Part shown: piece by piece, positions 52,724-63,372 of the stretch | How positions within the stretch are numbered: position 1 is the stretch's first letter | How the letters are laid out: each line of letters opens with the position of its first letter | Source of the DNA: Colias croceus | Taxonomy: Eukaryota > Arthropoda > Insecta > Lepidoptera > Pieridae | Direction: 5' to 3' | DNA: 64,000 nt | Assembly (NCBI RefSeq): GCF_905220415.1 | Contig: NC_059542.1 | Location: forward strand, 7,750,001-7,814,000 | Made by a program: the position numbers and the translations under genes | The notes under the pieces: generated by a model | The model's database searches: none | What the model was told of the DNA's origin: nothing | What the model saw: only the letters and a program-made list of their open reading frames with translations

Positions 52724-53843
52724 TACCCGGCGCGGCCTAAGATGATCCCTATGACAGTTCGTCTTAGTGATTGCTCGTATGATGGATCGTGTCGATACTT
52801 TACTATTTTATAGGCAAAGGCGTGGTTTGCATTCAGCCACGTCGGTAAACATGTTTTTACAAATATTATAAAATGAATTTTTAACGTCTATTATGTAAAC
52901 GAAACGGTAAGTAAAACGAAAGTTTTCTAAAACATAAAAATGCACCTTATCATTTTCTCGTAATTTTTAACCCGTTTAACACAGTGTATATTATTTTATC
53001 ATGAAAATGGAATCCCCCATTTAATTTTTCTAAAACTTATATTATCATAGGTAAGTAAATTAACGCGAACGGAAATTAATTAATTAATTATGCTGCGATC
53101 TTCTGTTCCATTCAATAGTGAATGAACTATAGCTTATGGCTGGTTCACACTTTGATTAGTGTGAGTGCAGGTGATTAGTGCGAGTGCAGGTGTGTAGTGC
53201 GAGTAGTGTCCAATTCAACTGCGAGTGCAGGTGATTAGTGGGAGTGCAGGTCAATGGTGCAATTCGCGACGCTACACACTACGCTAAACACTAAACACTA
53301 AACACTCGTGTCCAGACGTGTTTAGGCAGGCACACTGCGAGTGAGGGGGAAGGGAGGGCGCGCGGGACGTGGCTACTCGCAAAAAAATAGAACACGCTTC
53401 TATTCACTTTACTACACAGCCTACTAAACACTTGCACTAAACAGTCGCTGTCCACACGTAGTTACTAAACACCTGCACTAATCACCTGCACTCGCACTAA
53501 TCAAAGTGTGAACCAGCCTTTAAGCATGGAAAAAAATGTGAACTCGTTTCCATTATCGAAATTTGTTTATCGATACTTTCCGCACTAGTCGATAAATGCC
53601 AACGATGTAAGTTTTGAAGGACGTAAACGTAAAGTCAGATTGATATAATTTCTCGTAAATGTTAAGAATTGTTATAATGCCAACAGAATATCATTGTAAT
53701 GGCATAAAGCTACGTAAAAATTAATAAATGCCATTTTTAGACGCCTCCAATACGTTTCTAATTTAATGGTGACGCCATTACAAGTTTGTCTCTTGAGAAT
53801 AACTGTCAGTGTCATAGGGATCATCTTAGGGCCGCGCCGGGTA
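52724..53843. mobile_element. 1.1-kb non-autonomous TIR element nested in the mariner left arm
   Basis: The ends are inverted repeats of about 32 bp: left TACCCGGCGCGGCCTAAGAT, right reverse complement TACCCGGCGCGGCCCTAAGA, one indel apart, both continuing to GATCCCTATGACA. TA lies outside each end (52722-52723, 53844-53845). Removing the element rejoins the mariner sequence (TTTATTTC / AAAATAATATCG) as in the uninterrupted right arm, which confirms the boundaries. The interior is AT-rich, non-coding and itself contains a MITE. The superfamily is probably Tc1/mariner-like, from the TA duplication. Confidence 0.8.
53137..53519. mobile_element. 383-bp hairpin MITE nested inside the 1.1-kb element
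   Basis: The left end TGGCTGGTTCACACTTTGAT and the reverse complement of the right end AGGCTGGTTCACACTTTGAT match over about 45 bp with two differences. Subterminal units of the type GAGTGCAGGTGATTAGTG are repeated near both ends. TTA flanks both sides (53134-53136, 53520-53522), which would suit a PIF/Harbinger-type target site. The centre (about 53330-53400) is G+C-richer with no ORF. This is the innermost and therefore youngest of the three insertions. Confidence 0.75.
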
Positions 53844-53845
53844 TA

Positions 53846-54048
53846 AAAAATAATATCGTCCAAATGCAGTCCATTGCGTTCACGGCACTCATTTAATCGA
53901 ACAGTAAAATTACAGTATTTATGACAGCTCGGCAGGTAGACACAGTGATGGCTGCCATTTCGTGCTGGATATTTTCTTTTAGGTAAATGCTCTAGAGAAG
54001 TTGGTTTGTTTGCATACACTTTAGATTTAAGATACCCCCACAAGAAAT
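53846..54048 (-). pseudogene. Inverted duplicate of the mariner transposase C-terminus
   Basis: Read on the minus strand it encodes WGYLKSKVYANKPTSLEHLP, then loses frame, and resumes with VRLNECRERNGLHLDDIIF. It continues across the nested insertion into 52721-52609. It corresponds to plus-strand 54338-54540. It keeps the TGG (Trp) codon at the position where the right arm has a TAG stop. No start codon or catalytic Asp lies in this part, so it is not functional. Confidence 0.8.
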
Positions 54049-54075
54049 TATCAAGAATAGAAATTAGCGAGGAAT

Positions 54076-54540
54076 TATTGGCCCTTACTTTTTCGAAGAC
54101 GAAAGGGGGCGTGCAGTAACAGTAAATTCAGAGCGATGGTAGACGAGTTTTTAGTGCCTGCACTGCAAAACTTTCCTGGCTTTAACCAGAGAACATGGTT
54201 GCAGCAAGACGGAGCTACATCACACACATCCAATATGTCCTTACCTCGAATTCATGAAATTTTTCCGGGAAAATTGATCTCTAGGAGAGGTGATATAAAT
54301 TGGCCTCCACGCAGCCCTGATTTAACTCCCATGGACTTTTTCTTGTAGGGGTATCTTAAATCTAAAGTGTATGCCAAAAAACCAACTTCTCTAGTGCATT
54401 TAAAAGAAAATATCCGACACAAAATGGCAGCCATCACTGTGTCTACCTGCCGAGCTGTCATAAATAATTTTAGTGTTCGATTAAATGAGTGCCGTGAACG
54501 CAATGGACTGCATTTGGACGATATTATTTTTAAGAAATAA
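54076..54540 (+). pseudogene. Defective Tc1/mariner DD41D transposase, C-terminal two-fifths
   Basis: Transposases of this group cut the element at its terminal repeats using a DDE/D triad. Here IIGPYFFEDERGRAVTVNS is followed by a frameshift near 54135 and then MVDEFLVPALQNFPGFNQRT, WLQQDGATSHTS with the second catalytic Asp (54208-54210), and WPPRSPDLTPMDFF with the third (54334-54336). Counting codons gives 41 residues between the two Asp, so the DD41D class. A TAG stop replaces the expected Trp right after FFL, and the rest runs to TAA at 54538-54540. The N-terminal DNA-binding part and first Asp are missing because that end was replaced by the inverted copy. Confidence 0.85.
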
Positions 54541-54646
54541 ATTCCCATATTATGCACTTTAATAATGAATAAACATTTTTTCAATACACCGCTTACTTTT
54601 TTTTATTCATCCACAAAATATAAACTTTCTTTTGAGACACCCTGTA

Positions 54647-57600
54647 TTTACAAATATGTTAAAAAATGCTCAACAACTATCTAATAATGAGTACAGCGTT
54701 TTATAGATAATTGAAAAATAAGTAAAAATTCTATAACAATTTAAATAGAGTAAAAAGTGGTACAGATACAATACAAAACTCTAATATAATTTATTTAAAA
54801 GTCAAAAGCGTCGGGGAAACAATGTGGACACATAGGTACATATAGAAAAAGCTTTGATGAGCGTATTGCAAAATGTTTGTACGTCCCTACAAGGAATATT
54901 GTAAGTATCAACGCTATTCAATTTCAATATAGGAAAAATAAGATTCCTGATTGAGATTTAAAATTCCATCAATTATTAAAGCAAAATAAAGCTTCAAAAT
55001 ACATGTAATATTGCTTTAAATTTCATAACTTGAATATGAAAAATAATTAGCATTTGAACCTTTCATATCCAGATCGTATAATAGATATAATCAAAATTTA
55101 ATAATAAATCTAAACGTAGAGCTTATAAACCCAAAATTCAATACAAGATATTTTATATTCTAAACATACCTACCTGAAATTGGAAGAACAATTTATAAGT
55201 GATTGCTGTTTGAGTTAAAATTGAGGGTGAATTAGTCTGTGAATATTCTGTGTATATCAAAGTTTAGTTTATTACTGCAGTTATATGATAACATAATGTT
55301 CTTAGAGTACAGAAGGAAATGTTATGTATAGTGTATACTGCCCATTATTTCGAACTAGTGAAACTTTAGTATTAAAATCCAAGATTTAAATTGTTCCAGT
55401 ATGCAGTAGTATTATGTTTAAAATTAATTGTTCCTATAATAATATATAATGATTTCGTATAATTAGATTTTAATGAATAGACGTATTTACACTATGTTAT
55501 ACTGCTTTATAATGCTTGGACATTGTCGAAAGTAATCAGTATATTTTGTATAATAAAATAGCATCATTACATCGAGGTAACCACCCAAGAACAAACTAAT
55601 AAAACATAGAAAGTTTGCATATCTCCATTTATCATAACGTTGGATATTCTTAAGCCGGGCATGTTCGCACTAACGACCACAACTTGGTTTGCAGGCAACG
55701 TTCTAAACTGCGGAATAATCGCGCTGCACCCAAAGGTACATGTAACGATGATATGGAAACACAAATCTGCTTGAAACAACTATTTACTCTTTATATCAAA
55801 CTTTGTTACTTAGCGTAATCTTCATTTAAGCTGACTGTGTTTCATCCGTGGATTTATTTCCTTTTCGTTGCTACGTACAATTGAAATAAAATTGTATATT
55901 ATATCTATGTTATAGAAAGCTCTAAAAGTCATATAACATACCTTTTTCTTGTATTTTCCTGGCGATTACAGGTTTATTTCATATTACATTTTCATTTTTT
56001 CCTCTTTGTTTTGTTTAAATCCGACCTATTTTTATACCAATTACGAATGTATTATGAATGAATGTATGTGGTAACGAAATAACTTCATACATTTTTAACC
56101 TTACCAACGCAACTTGACCAGTTTTATCGCCATTAATGCGGAAGATGCTATTGTTATTTGACACCTTCCATTTGATTCTGTCAAAGATTTTTCAAGCGAC
56201 TTCAGTCAGATCCACTTACATGGCCGGCAATCGAATAAGAAAACGTCTTTGTTCTCCTCCTTGTTTCGATCAAGCCAGCCGTGACAAGCCGCAGCCCTCG
56301 CTACATGTGCTTTGTTATTAGACTACAGAGTACCTACAATGGGATCCTATTCACTAATTTGAAGATAAGGTATCTCAGGATATGCCTTGCGGTGGTTTGT
56401 AACAGATTACGCTATTGTCAGTTACTAAAGTAATACGGTTGGCTCGGATGCATATTGGTTGCGGATTGAAGCCAATAACAATATGCTTGCATACTAACGT
56501 GTGGATTGAATTTCGGTAATGCATCTCATGTGAAATATAATATACAGGTTAATTGAAGACAGATTACATACATAAAACTATAGTGGATTCGAAATATGTA
56601 GGATATGATATATAAAATTCATGACAAAAAAAAATTCAGCTACACGAGCCATGAGTGCTTAGAACCTAAAATATAAGTATATCGTAAAGTTAGTATAGTT
56701 TCAATTAAGGCCGGATTTACGCGGTTCAGGTTTATGCGAATTATATAATTAATTATTTATAAACTATGAGATTTCTTTGAAACCTGAAGGGTCAGTTTAT
56801 CAAATTATATACGAAGCATTTTAAGAGACAAAACAAAATTGTAATAATGCCATATTATTTAATCGTTCATTAGACGAGGAACAAAAAGTTTAATTTCGAC
56901 ATAAAAATAAAACGTCACGAAGTTAAAATAAAAGTTGTCGTAAACCGAAATTAGACATCTTACAATGTAAAGAGTCCTTTCGCATTTATTTTCTGAAGGA
57001 AGAATGAATAAAAATGTATTAATTCGTCCCTTGGTTTGCTAATACAGCAGTATGTATTTTGATGAATTTGGACTAATTCAAATAGAAGTGTTTGTGCTCG
57101 TTGTTTAATTACTTATGCATAAGTTATTTCTCATACATAAAACGAACTTTAAGTACATTATGAAGGTTAAGAAGGTACTCTTTAAATATATTATGTCGCA
57201 AAAAGATTGTGAATTTTTATTATAGTTAATAGTTATATTATCGAGTATTTGTATTGCCGTATTATATGGTAAAGTTATAATGGAATCGCTTTAAAATAGT
57301 AATCTGTTAGTCCTAGATTTAATTAATATTTACTATAGTTTGAGTTTCAAAGGGTGTTGTTTCATAATTGATTTGATGATATTTCATTTTACGAATATCT
57401 ATGTAAAGGCAAACTAAATGAAAATGTTCTGTGTGATATATTATTAAAATATTTTGCCGTAATATCTCACGACTTTTTAAATATCGAAATATAATATATG
57501 CTCTGAAAAAATACTATGCATAACATTCAGCAAGTAATACTCGGAATTCACCAATCTATCAATAACATATTATTATAATTTTATGCTCGTATAAGATAAT

Positions 57601-58629
57601 AATTGCGCAACAAGAAAGAAAGAAATAACATTTTTTATATCGGATTTCACTTGAATGACCTATGAAGATTCCTAATAAATACGTTATAGAAAACATTATA
57701 TACCTACGTGTATGGTTTCAAATTACTGGCAGATTTTTTTATATATTTTTAATATCATTAAAGTACTTAATGTTTATATACTTAACAAGAATAAAGTAAA
57801 ATTATTTTATAAATGTCATATGATACATATCCATTTCATGTTGTTTAGTAATAGGCGCCATTTCCCCCGTCCTGTCCCGCCAAATGTACACAGTACGTGT
57901 TATACCTTTATGATTGAACACCGAATTAAATAAAGGCGTAGTCGGCCCATCAAAATGCAAGCAAACCACGCTTTGAAGGCAGAGTCAGACCTTTGATTGC
58001 GGATAGCAAACGTTTGCCGTGGCTCAGGAGAGACGCATCAATTATTCAAATAACTCAGTACAGAAATTGGCTCGACAAGTAATATTGCGAATATTACTTA
58101 GAGGAGCATGTAAGCCGCTTAAGTTTCGTACGTATCTCGGGGACAACGAAGTGGTATCGGGTATACAGTATATTGTAAGTCCCGACTGGCAAACTAGTTG
58201 GTTAAGTGGCTTTATTAATTTAATGAAAAGACTTATTGATCGCAACTATTGCTTCGTTCGTGTGTTCATTTGTTTTGAACAACTTATTAGCTAGTGCAAA
58301 CGGAAATGTTGCTTGATTGGAACTTGATGTGCTTTAGAAAATGTAATTCAGAGGTTCCAATACAATTTTAATTAGGATCTGAGTAAATGTTGTTATAAAG
58401 TGTATTATAGCAGTAATTAATAGCTGTCTAGTTGAAATATACATATTTATTTAGTTGCCTATTTTAAAGTCCAAAATATAATATGCAAAATTGATGATTT
58501 AATTTGGTTAGTAGTTAAATGAAGTCCATTCATAAATAAGGTAACTAATGAATGATTGATTAATAAGGAAAAACGATATATTATCTATGCATAAAGAATT
58601 TTAATAATAGATATGTAATATGTATAATA
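54647..58629. other. AT-rich stretch with unrecognised small ORFs
   Basis: No supported gene. ORFs at 55567-55779 (minus, hydrophobic, 70 codons), 56136-56321 (plus) and 58019-58294 (plus, 91 codons) have mixed amino-acid use but no family I recognise. A weaker minus-strand AG|GT junction (CCAATTTCAG|GTAGGT) lies near 55175. Confidence 0.4.
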
Positions 58630-58962
58630 TCTATATCCCTACTAATATTATAAATGCGAAAGTAACTCTGTCTGTCTGTCTGTTATTTAATCACGCCTAA
58701 ACTACTGAACCAATTTGCATGAAATTTGGTATGGAGATATTTTGATACCCGAGAAAGGACATAGTCTACCTTTTATTGCGAAATATTTACCACGGGCGAA
58801 GCCGGGGCGGACCGCTAGTAATATATAAAACTCAAAGGTGACTGATATAGTGATCTATCAACGCACTACTTACTACACACTAAAGCGGTAAAATAGGGGA
58901 TGAAAACTTATACCATGAAAATTTATCTTTTCCACGCAAGCGAAGCTGCGGGCAACAGCTAG
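58630..58962 (+). mobile_element. Helitron (GCAACAGCTAG end) split by another Helitron
   Basis: The outer element begins TCTATA after an A at 58629. It is interrupted at 58636-58818 and resumes TAATATATAAAACTCAAAGG. It ends GAAGCTGCGGGCAACAGCTAG before a T. Without the insert it is 150 bp, a shortened member of a family I recognise from Lepidoptera. Non-coding. Confidence 0.65.
58636..58818 (+). mobile_element. Non-autonomous Helitron, 183 bp, nested
   Basis: Starts TCCCTACTAATATTATAAAT after an A and ends GGGGCGGACCGCTAG before a T. It is a full-length sister of 45478-45660 in the opposite orientation. It sits six bases inside the 5' end of the Helitron at 58630-58962, at an A|T site. Confidence 0.85.
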
Positions 58963-59453
58963 TATAATATAAGTAAGAAATAATATAAGTTAATTTATAT
59001 AAAACATTTTTGGTACACCTATATCAATATCATCTAAATATATTCCCACGACACATATTATATTATTATTACATATTACATTTTATTATTACATTAGCAT
59101 TTTTACATCCAACTCTAAACTACGCATAGTGTCACATTAATTCCGAAGCACCCTCGATTCAAAGAAGTGTATCTGAAAACATGTTTCAACGGCTTTGAGG
59201 GAGTGGGATTAGAGAGGTCAGGAAGCTGACGTGGTGGGATTACTCCGAGCCAATAAATGCGCTGAGCAACTCAAACAGGGAAAAATACGAACTGCCACTG
59301 ATTTTAGGTGTGAGACAACTTTTTAGTGTTTATGTGCATTTATTCATAAAAATGATGTAACCGAAAATTGTGATTTTTATAATAAATATTTGATAAATGG
59401 GATGTTCGTATTTTACTGAATACGGTGATAAAGTCTTTGATATTATATCATTA
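58963..59453. other. AT-rich spacer
   Basis: No gene or recognisable repeat seen. Confidence 0.5.
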
Positions 59454-59618
59454 CTAGCGGTCCGCCCCGGCTTCGCCCGTGGTACATATTATGAAAAATA
59501 GATGTTGGCCGATTCTCAGACTTACCCGATATGCACAGAAAATTTCATGAGAATCGGTCCAGCCGTTTCGGAGGAGTATGCAGACTAACATTGTGACACG
59601 AGAATTTTATATATATGA
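59454..59618 (-). mobile_element. Non-autonomous Helitron, 165 bp
   Basis: On the minus strand it starts TCATATATATAAAATTCTCG, continues TGTCACAATGTT and GGCTGGACCGATTCTCATG, and ends GGGGCGGACCGCTAG before a T. Its 3' 36 bp or so match the 183-bp Helitrons while the 5' part is unrelated, so they form a family sharing one 3' end. Confidence 0.75.
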
Positions 59619-60050
59619 AATATGTTAGGTAATATTTTTTTAAAGTTTGATTTGAATAAAATGTAACTCTACATTATATTATATAGGATAATTTACATTT
59701 TGTTTTTGTTTTTTTTTACTCACATTTCATTTTATAATAGGTACCAATCGTTTAAACACCAGTAATGACTACTATAATATCAATGATTTCGCATCACACA
59801 AAACAACGCTCTACAACCGGATTTTCTTGGAATCTGTTTTCACCTTGCATCACTAATTAATACCTTCTATGTTCGTTAATATAAGATCATGAAAACCACA
59901 ATGTTCAAACTTACCTTCGCAATCTCCGCATTATATAAACAAAAGGAACTTTACTGTTTTCAACTTTGAACCTCTGTCAAGTAAACAATTTCTTATACCA
60001 ATTAAAAATTTACTACGTAATCAAATAAACTTCTTACGATACACAATTAC

Positions 60051-60165
60051 TTTTTAATATTTCAATATTTTTTTAATAAAAAAAGTTATTAAAATTTACG
60101 TCATCAATTTACAAACATAATAAGATCTTACAAACATAAAAAAATCAAGTGAGCATCATCATAAA
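60051..60165 (+). repeat. Direct repeat copy A flanking the interrupted Helitron
   Basis: TTTTTAATATTTCAATATTT followed by TTATTAAAATTTACG, ATCAATTTACAA and AAGATCT-type words recurs in the same order and orientation at about 60997-61145, immediately after the Helitron. Copy B has an extra internal segment (ATTTTTCATGAAAATCTTGAT) and scattered base changes. The pattern suggests an old tandem duplication with the Helitron between the copies. Confidence 0.7.
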
Positions 60166-60254
60166 ACAAAGTCGCTGGTATGATGTATGTCCCTATGTCC
60201 CTTTGTATGCTTAAATCTTTAAAACTACGCAACGGATTTTAATGCGTTTTTTTA

Positions 60255-60805
60255 TCGCGCATTGCGCTCCCAGCTCCATACACAAGCTCCAGACGATTCA
60301 GTCGCGGTTCATGAGAACAGCGACTGGAGCGCCCTGGTTCGTGCGTAACGTGGACCTACATAGGGACTTAGAACTCCCCACCATAGCCCAATGGATGAAG
60401 CAAGCGTCTAAGCGCTACTTCAACAAGGCTAAAAACCACCCTAACCCATTGGTGACAAAGGCCATCGCATACGTCGCGAAACCCGATCCCACTCATCGTC
60501 GTAGGCGGCCGAGACATGTCTTGGACGACTCCGACGATGATATTACCAAAGCTAACGCACGGCTAGACTCGGCGATTGAAGCCCAACGTCGAACAAACCG
60601 CGACACCGCACACACCACAGCAGAAAGCGTACACCGTCTTCGCCGGCGAAGACGAGGTCCCTTGTTCCGCGTTCCCGCGCCCACCCGGGTGAGCGCCCGT
60701 CCGATTAGGGCCCTTCTGGCCTCCTCCACTCAAGCGACAGCTCAAGCCGAGGTTCGTGGTCCCCGTCAAGGGGGGACGCCCTTGTGCATGTCGCTACCAG
60801 GGTGA
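60255..60805 (+). pseudogene. C-terminal fragment of Jockey-type LINE ORF2
   Basis: Open for about 183 codons to TGA at 60803-60805. Segments such as HKLQTIQSRFMRTATGAPW and LELPTIAQWMKQASKRYF are the post-RT C-terminal region I recognise in insect Jockey-clade ORF2 proteins. An Arg-rich tail follows. The ATG at 60242 lies in the flanking Helitron and is not the real start. The endonuclease and RT domains are absent. No internal stop. Confidence 0.8.
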
Positions 60806-60889
60806 ACCTTCAGTTCACCCCCGCGTCCGCGTTAAAATGTAGAAGCCCTTCTGGCTAACATTGAGAAACACCTTACAAAAAAAAAAAAA
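60255..60889 (+). mobile_element. 5'-truncated Jockey-type LINE with poly(A) and 11-bp TSD
   Basis: Bounded by perfect copies of GCGTTTTTTTA at 60244-60254 and 60890-60900, with an A13 tail at 60877-60889. The body is G+C-rich and contains the end of ORF2 and a short 3'UTR. The insertion is younger than the Helitron it sits in. Confidence 0.9.
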
Positions 60890-60996
60890 GCGTTTTTTTA
60901 ATAGATAGAGTGATTCACGAGGAAGGTTTTAGTATAAGTTTAGTATAATTTATTAGGTATTAAACAAAGCGGACGAAGCCGCGGGCGGTAATCTAG

Positions 60997-61145
60997 TTTT
61001 TTAATATTTCGATATTTTTTTAATAACAAAATTATTTTTCATGAAAATCTTGATGTTATTAAAATTTACGTTATCAATTTACAAGCATAATTAGATCTAT
61101 ACTATACAATTCACATTTAATTAATAAAAAATCTAGCGAGCATAT
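60997..61145 (+). repeat. Direct repeat copy B
   Basis: Second copy of the segment at 60051-60165. It starts immediately after the Helitron CTAG|T and ends near GAGCATATTTTATAAAG, matching GAGCATCATCATAAAAC in copy A. Confidence 0.65.
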
Positions 61146-62637
61146 TTTATAAAGATTAGGTAGGTAGACTTCGAATAAAAAGAGGAAATTAGAACCTAGT
61201 GTCTGCCTATGTAAACAATTAAGATTATTTTGATTTTAATTATACTGTTAGAATATTAATGTAGGGTAATTACGTTTACTCAATAATTCGTTAGTAGTTT
61301 TACTTTATTTAGTAAGTAATATATGTCGATCGTCGTCTCGATTCCAGTCGAATCGATAAGGAATCGATGTTTGGCATCTATTCAATGTATTTTTTAAGAA
61401 TTACTTGTTTCTCTAATACGCTTTGATTCAAAATAAGCTCTATTAAGATGTTACAAACATTTCGGATCGGTCGTGTGAAATATTCGTCCATTACTCATTT
61501 TTGTTGAACACAAATAGCAGACAAAACATGAAATCCAATTAGATTTGTGCTCGCTTGTTAGATTAACTTATTATGCAAAATTGGCTGCGAGGGTTATTTG
61601 CGGCAAAAATGCAAAAAAAAAGTACCTATTTGGCTCGTATTTCAAGGTTCCTATATAGAGCATTTCTTTTAAAGCTACTTATTTATATTAGGTACAATCA
61701 CAGAGATTTCAAGTGCCGTCGTACTTTGCAATTTCTTGGAAGACCTTATATGATGGAGCTACTTATACTTGCACGTTCTTGGTAGAAGAATAAAAATTAA
61801 TATAAATAAATACTGCCAATATGGGTCATTATATACAGAATATTAATGGTTTTTTTAGGGTTAATTGAATATTAATTTTAGTTTAAACTGTATCTTTTCA
61901 TTGTTCGCCACCTTTGCAGATGCTACAATTTATTTATTGAATTATAAATAGCTTTTTTTAAGAAAGAATTAGAACGAACGCCTTTAAATGTAGATAGTAT
62001 AATTCTAAGATATATTAAAATTATGAACCAATGACTGAAACATTCTAGAACCTTCTAGAAAAATCCATTGAAATATCCAATAATCCTATGACGCGTTTCG
62101 TTTTCTCCATTCATGGGTGGTCGACTTTACCAATACGTCTTATTAAGTTAAATTAGGGAGAACACCAATAGGAGATCGTCAATTGTGAGGTTCAGCGAAT
62201 TACGCTCACGCCTCCTTACACAGATAAACGGGCACAGATTTAATGCGAATTATATCATCTATCAAGTGGATCCGAACAAGTAAATCTTATTAAAACGTTT
62301 TTTGGAATTAACTCTAGATTCTTTACTTTGCGACGCGGCTTTTAGCTGCCCTTTACCTCGAGTTTAGATGCAAATGAGGCGTATTGCTTGATACAGGATA
62401 CGTATATAATGTGTTGTATTGGCATTCGACTTAATTTTAGACTTAAAACTAATAAATTAAATATTGGATAAGAAGTAGCTAACTAAGGCTAGCTTTTGGC
62501 GTAAAACAATATTTGTGGATGGTGGTCATTTGTACAGACATTACGCAATGGAATCCTTCCTCATATTGCCTTTTGACACAGAATACAAATGCTTTTGTTT
62601 TCAATATAATTCGATTCTATTATTTTATCAAATATTA
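61146..62637. other. AT-rich non-coding stretch
   Basis: No supported gene. A 70-codon plus ORF at 61573-61785 has no recognisable motif. Confidence 0.45.
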
Positions 62638-62799
62638 TCAACGTGTCACAATGTTTGTCCTCAATGGACTCCTAAACCACTTAACCGATTATAATAAAAT
62701 TCGCACACCATGTGCAGTTCGATCCAACTTGAGAGATAGGATAGTTTAAATCTCAAATCGTTTTAGAGAAAGCGGGCGAAGCCGCGGGCGGTAAGCTAG
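62638..62799 (+). mobile_element. Helitron remnant with intact 3' end
   Basis: Contains CGTGTCACAATGTTTGTCCT and CCTAAACCACTTAACCGATT, a known lepidopteran Helitron layout, and ends GAAGCCGCGGGCGGTAAGCTAG before T. The 5' TC end is not recognisable. It is related in its 5' half to the copy at 59454-59618. Confidence 0.65.
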
Positions 62800-63372
62800 T
62801 TCTAGTATAAAGATACAACGAAAAAGAAATAAAATAATACTAGAGCCCCTAGATAGATGTAATATGTTATAATTATTAACATTGGTAATAAAATGCGGTA
62901 GGTATTAAATTAAATTGTACATTATATTGCAATGTGATTGTAGATATTGCTGTGGTCAAGCTCGGAAGCCATCCAGCCCTTTCGGTACACAAAACTCGAT
63001 AAACTTATTTACTATATCCATGAAACGGCGATAAAACGGAAAACTACCGGAATAATCGTTTTTAATTAAATATTTAACGTTTATTTACTCTTTAGATATT
63101 TACGTATCTCGCATGAGCATCCATTTAACGTTCGCTAGACTATTTTATTAGTGGTCGAGTCACGGAGTGGCAATTCCTGTTAATCGTATAAAATATAATA
63201 AAACGCTCTTCTTAATGGCTTGCAGAACATCGATGATCTTTAAGTCAATTTTAAGGCACATTGATGATTATAAGGTTTTCCAATAAAAATATTATTTGAA
63301 TTTATTACTTAGCATTGTAAGAACTAGAGTTACTATGACTACTGCTCTATAGTCAATTTGAAGGAATAGGTA
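62800..63372. other. AT-rich spacer
   Basis: No gene or recognisable repeat seen. Confidence 0.5.

Larger units (their letters stand above)
52607..54646. mobile_element. Palindromic Tc1/mariner (DD41D) element, outermost of three nested elements
   Basis: Flanked by TA (52607-52608 and 54645-54646). It starts CAGGGTGTCTCAAAAGAAAG and ends with the exact reverse complement. The inverted similarity runs far past a normal TIR: the left arm (52609-54048, minus the insertion at 52724-53845) is about 318 bp and is an inverted copy of the right arm 54338-54644. Both arms carry the transposase C-terminus and 3' end. The single-copy centre (54049-54337) carries the middle of the transposase. The original 5' end has been replaced by an inverted copy of the 3' end. 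The copy cannot make transposase but has two matching ends. Confidence 0.85.
60163..60996 (+). mobile_element. Helitron (ACAAAGTCGC family) interrupted by a LINE tail
   Basis: The 5' part has ATAAAACAAAGTCGC and TTTAAAACTACGCAACGGATT. After the LINE insertion (60255-60889) the 3' part resumes at AATAGATAGAGTGATTCACG and ends GCGGGCGGTAATCTAG before a T. Without the insert and one duplicated target copy it is about 188 bp. The exact 5' TC boundary is uncertain. Confidence 0.7.

Noticed and set aside
55567..55779. 70-codon hydrophobic minus ORF, possible secreted or membrane peptide
   Set aside because: Plausible-looking composition, but no recognisable family and no exon signals I trust. The opposite strand also has competing splice-like words.
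60242..60254. ATG at 60242 as the start of a 187-codon gene
   Set aside because: The ATG is in the flanking Helitron, left of the LINE insertion junction. The frame is a chance fusion to a truncated LINE ORF.
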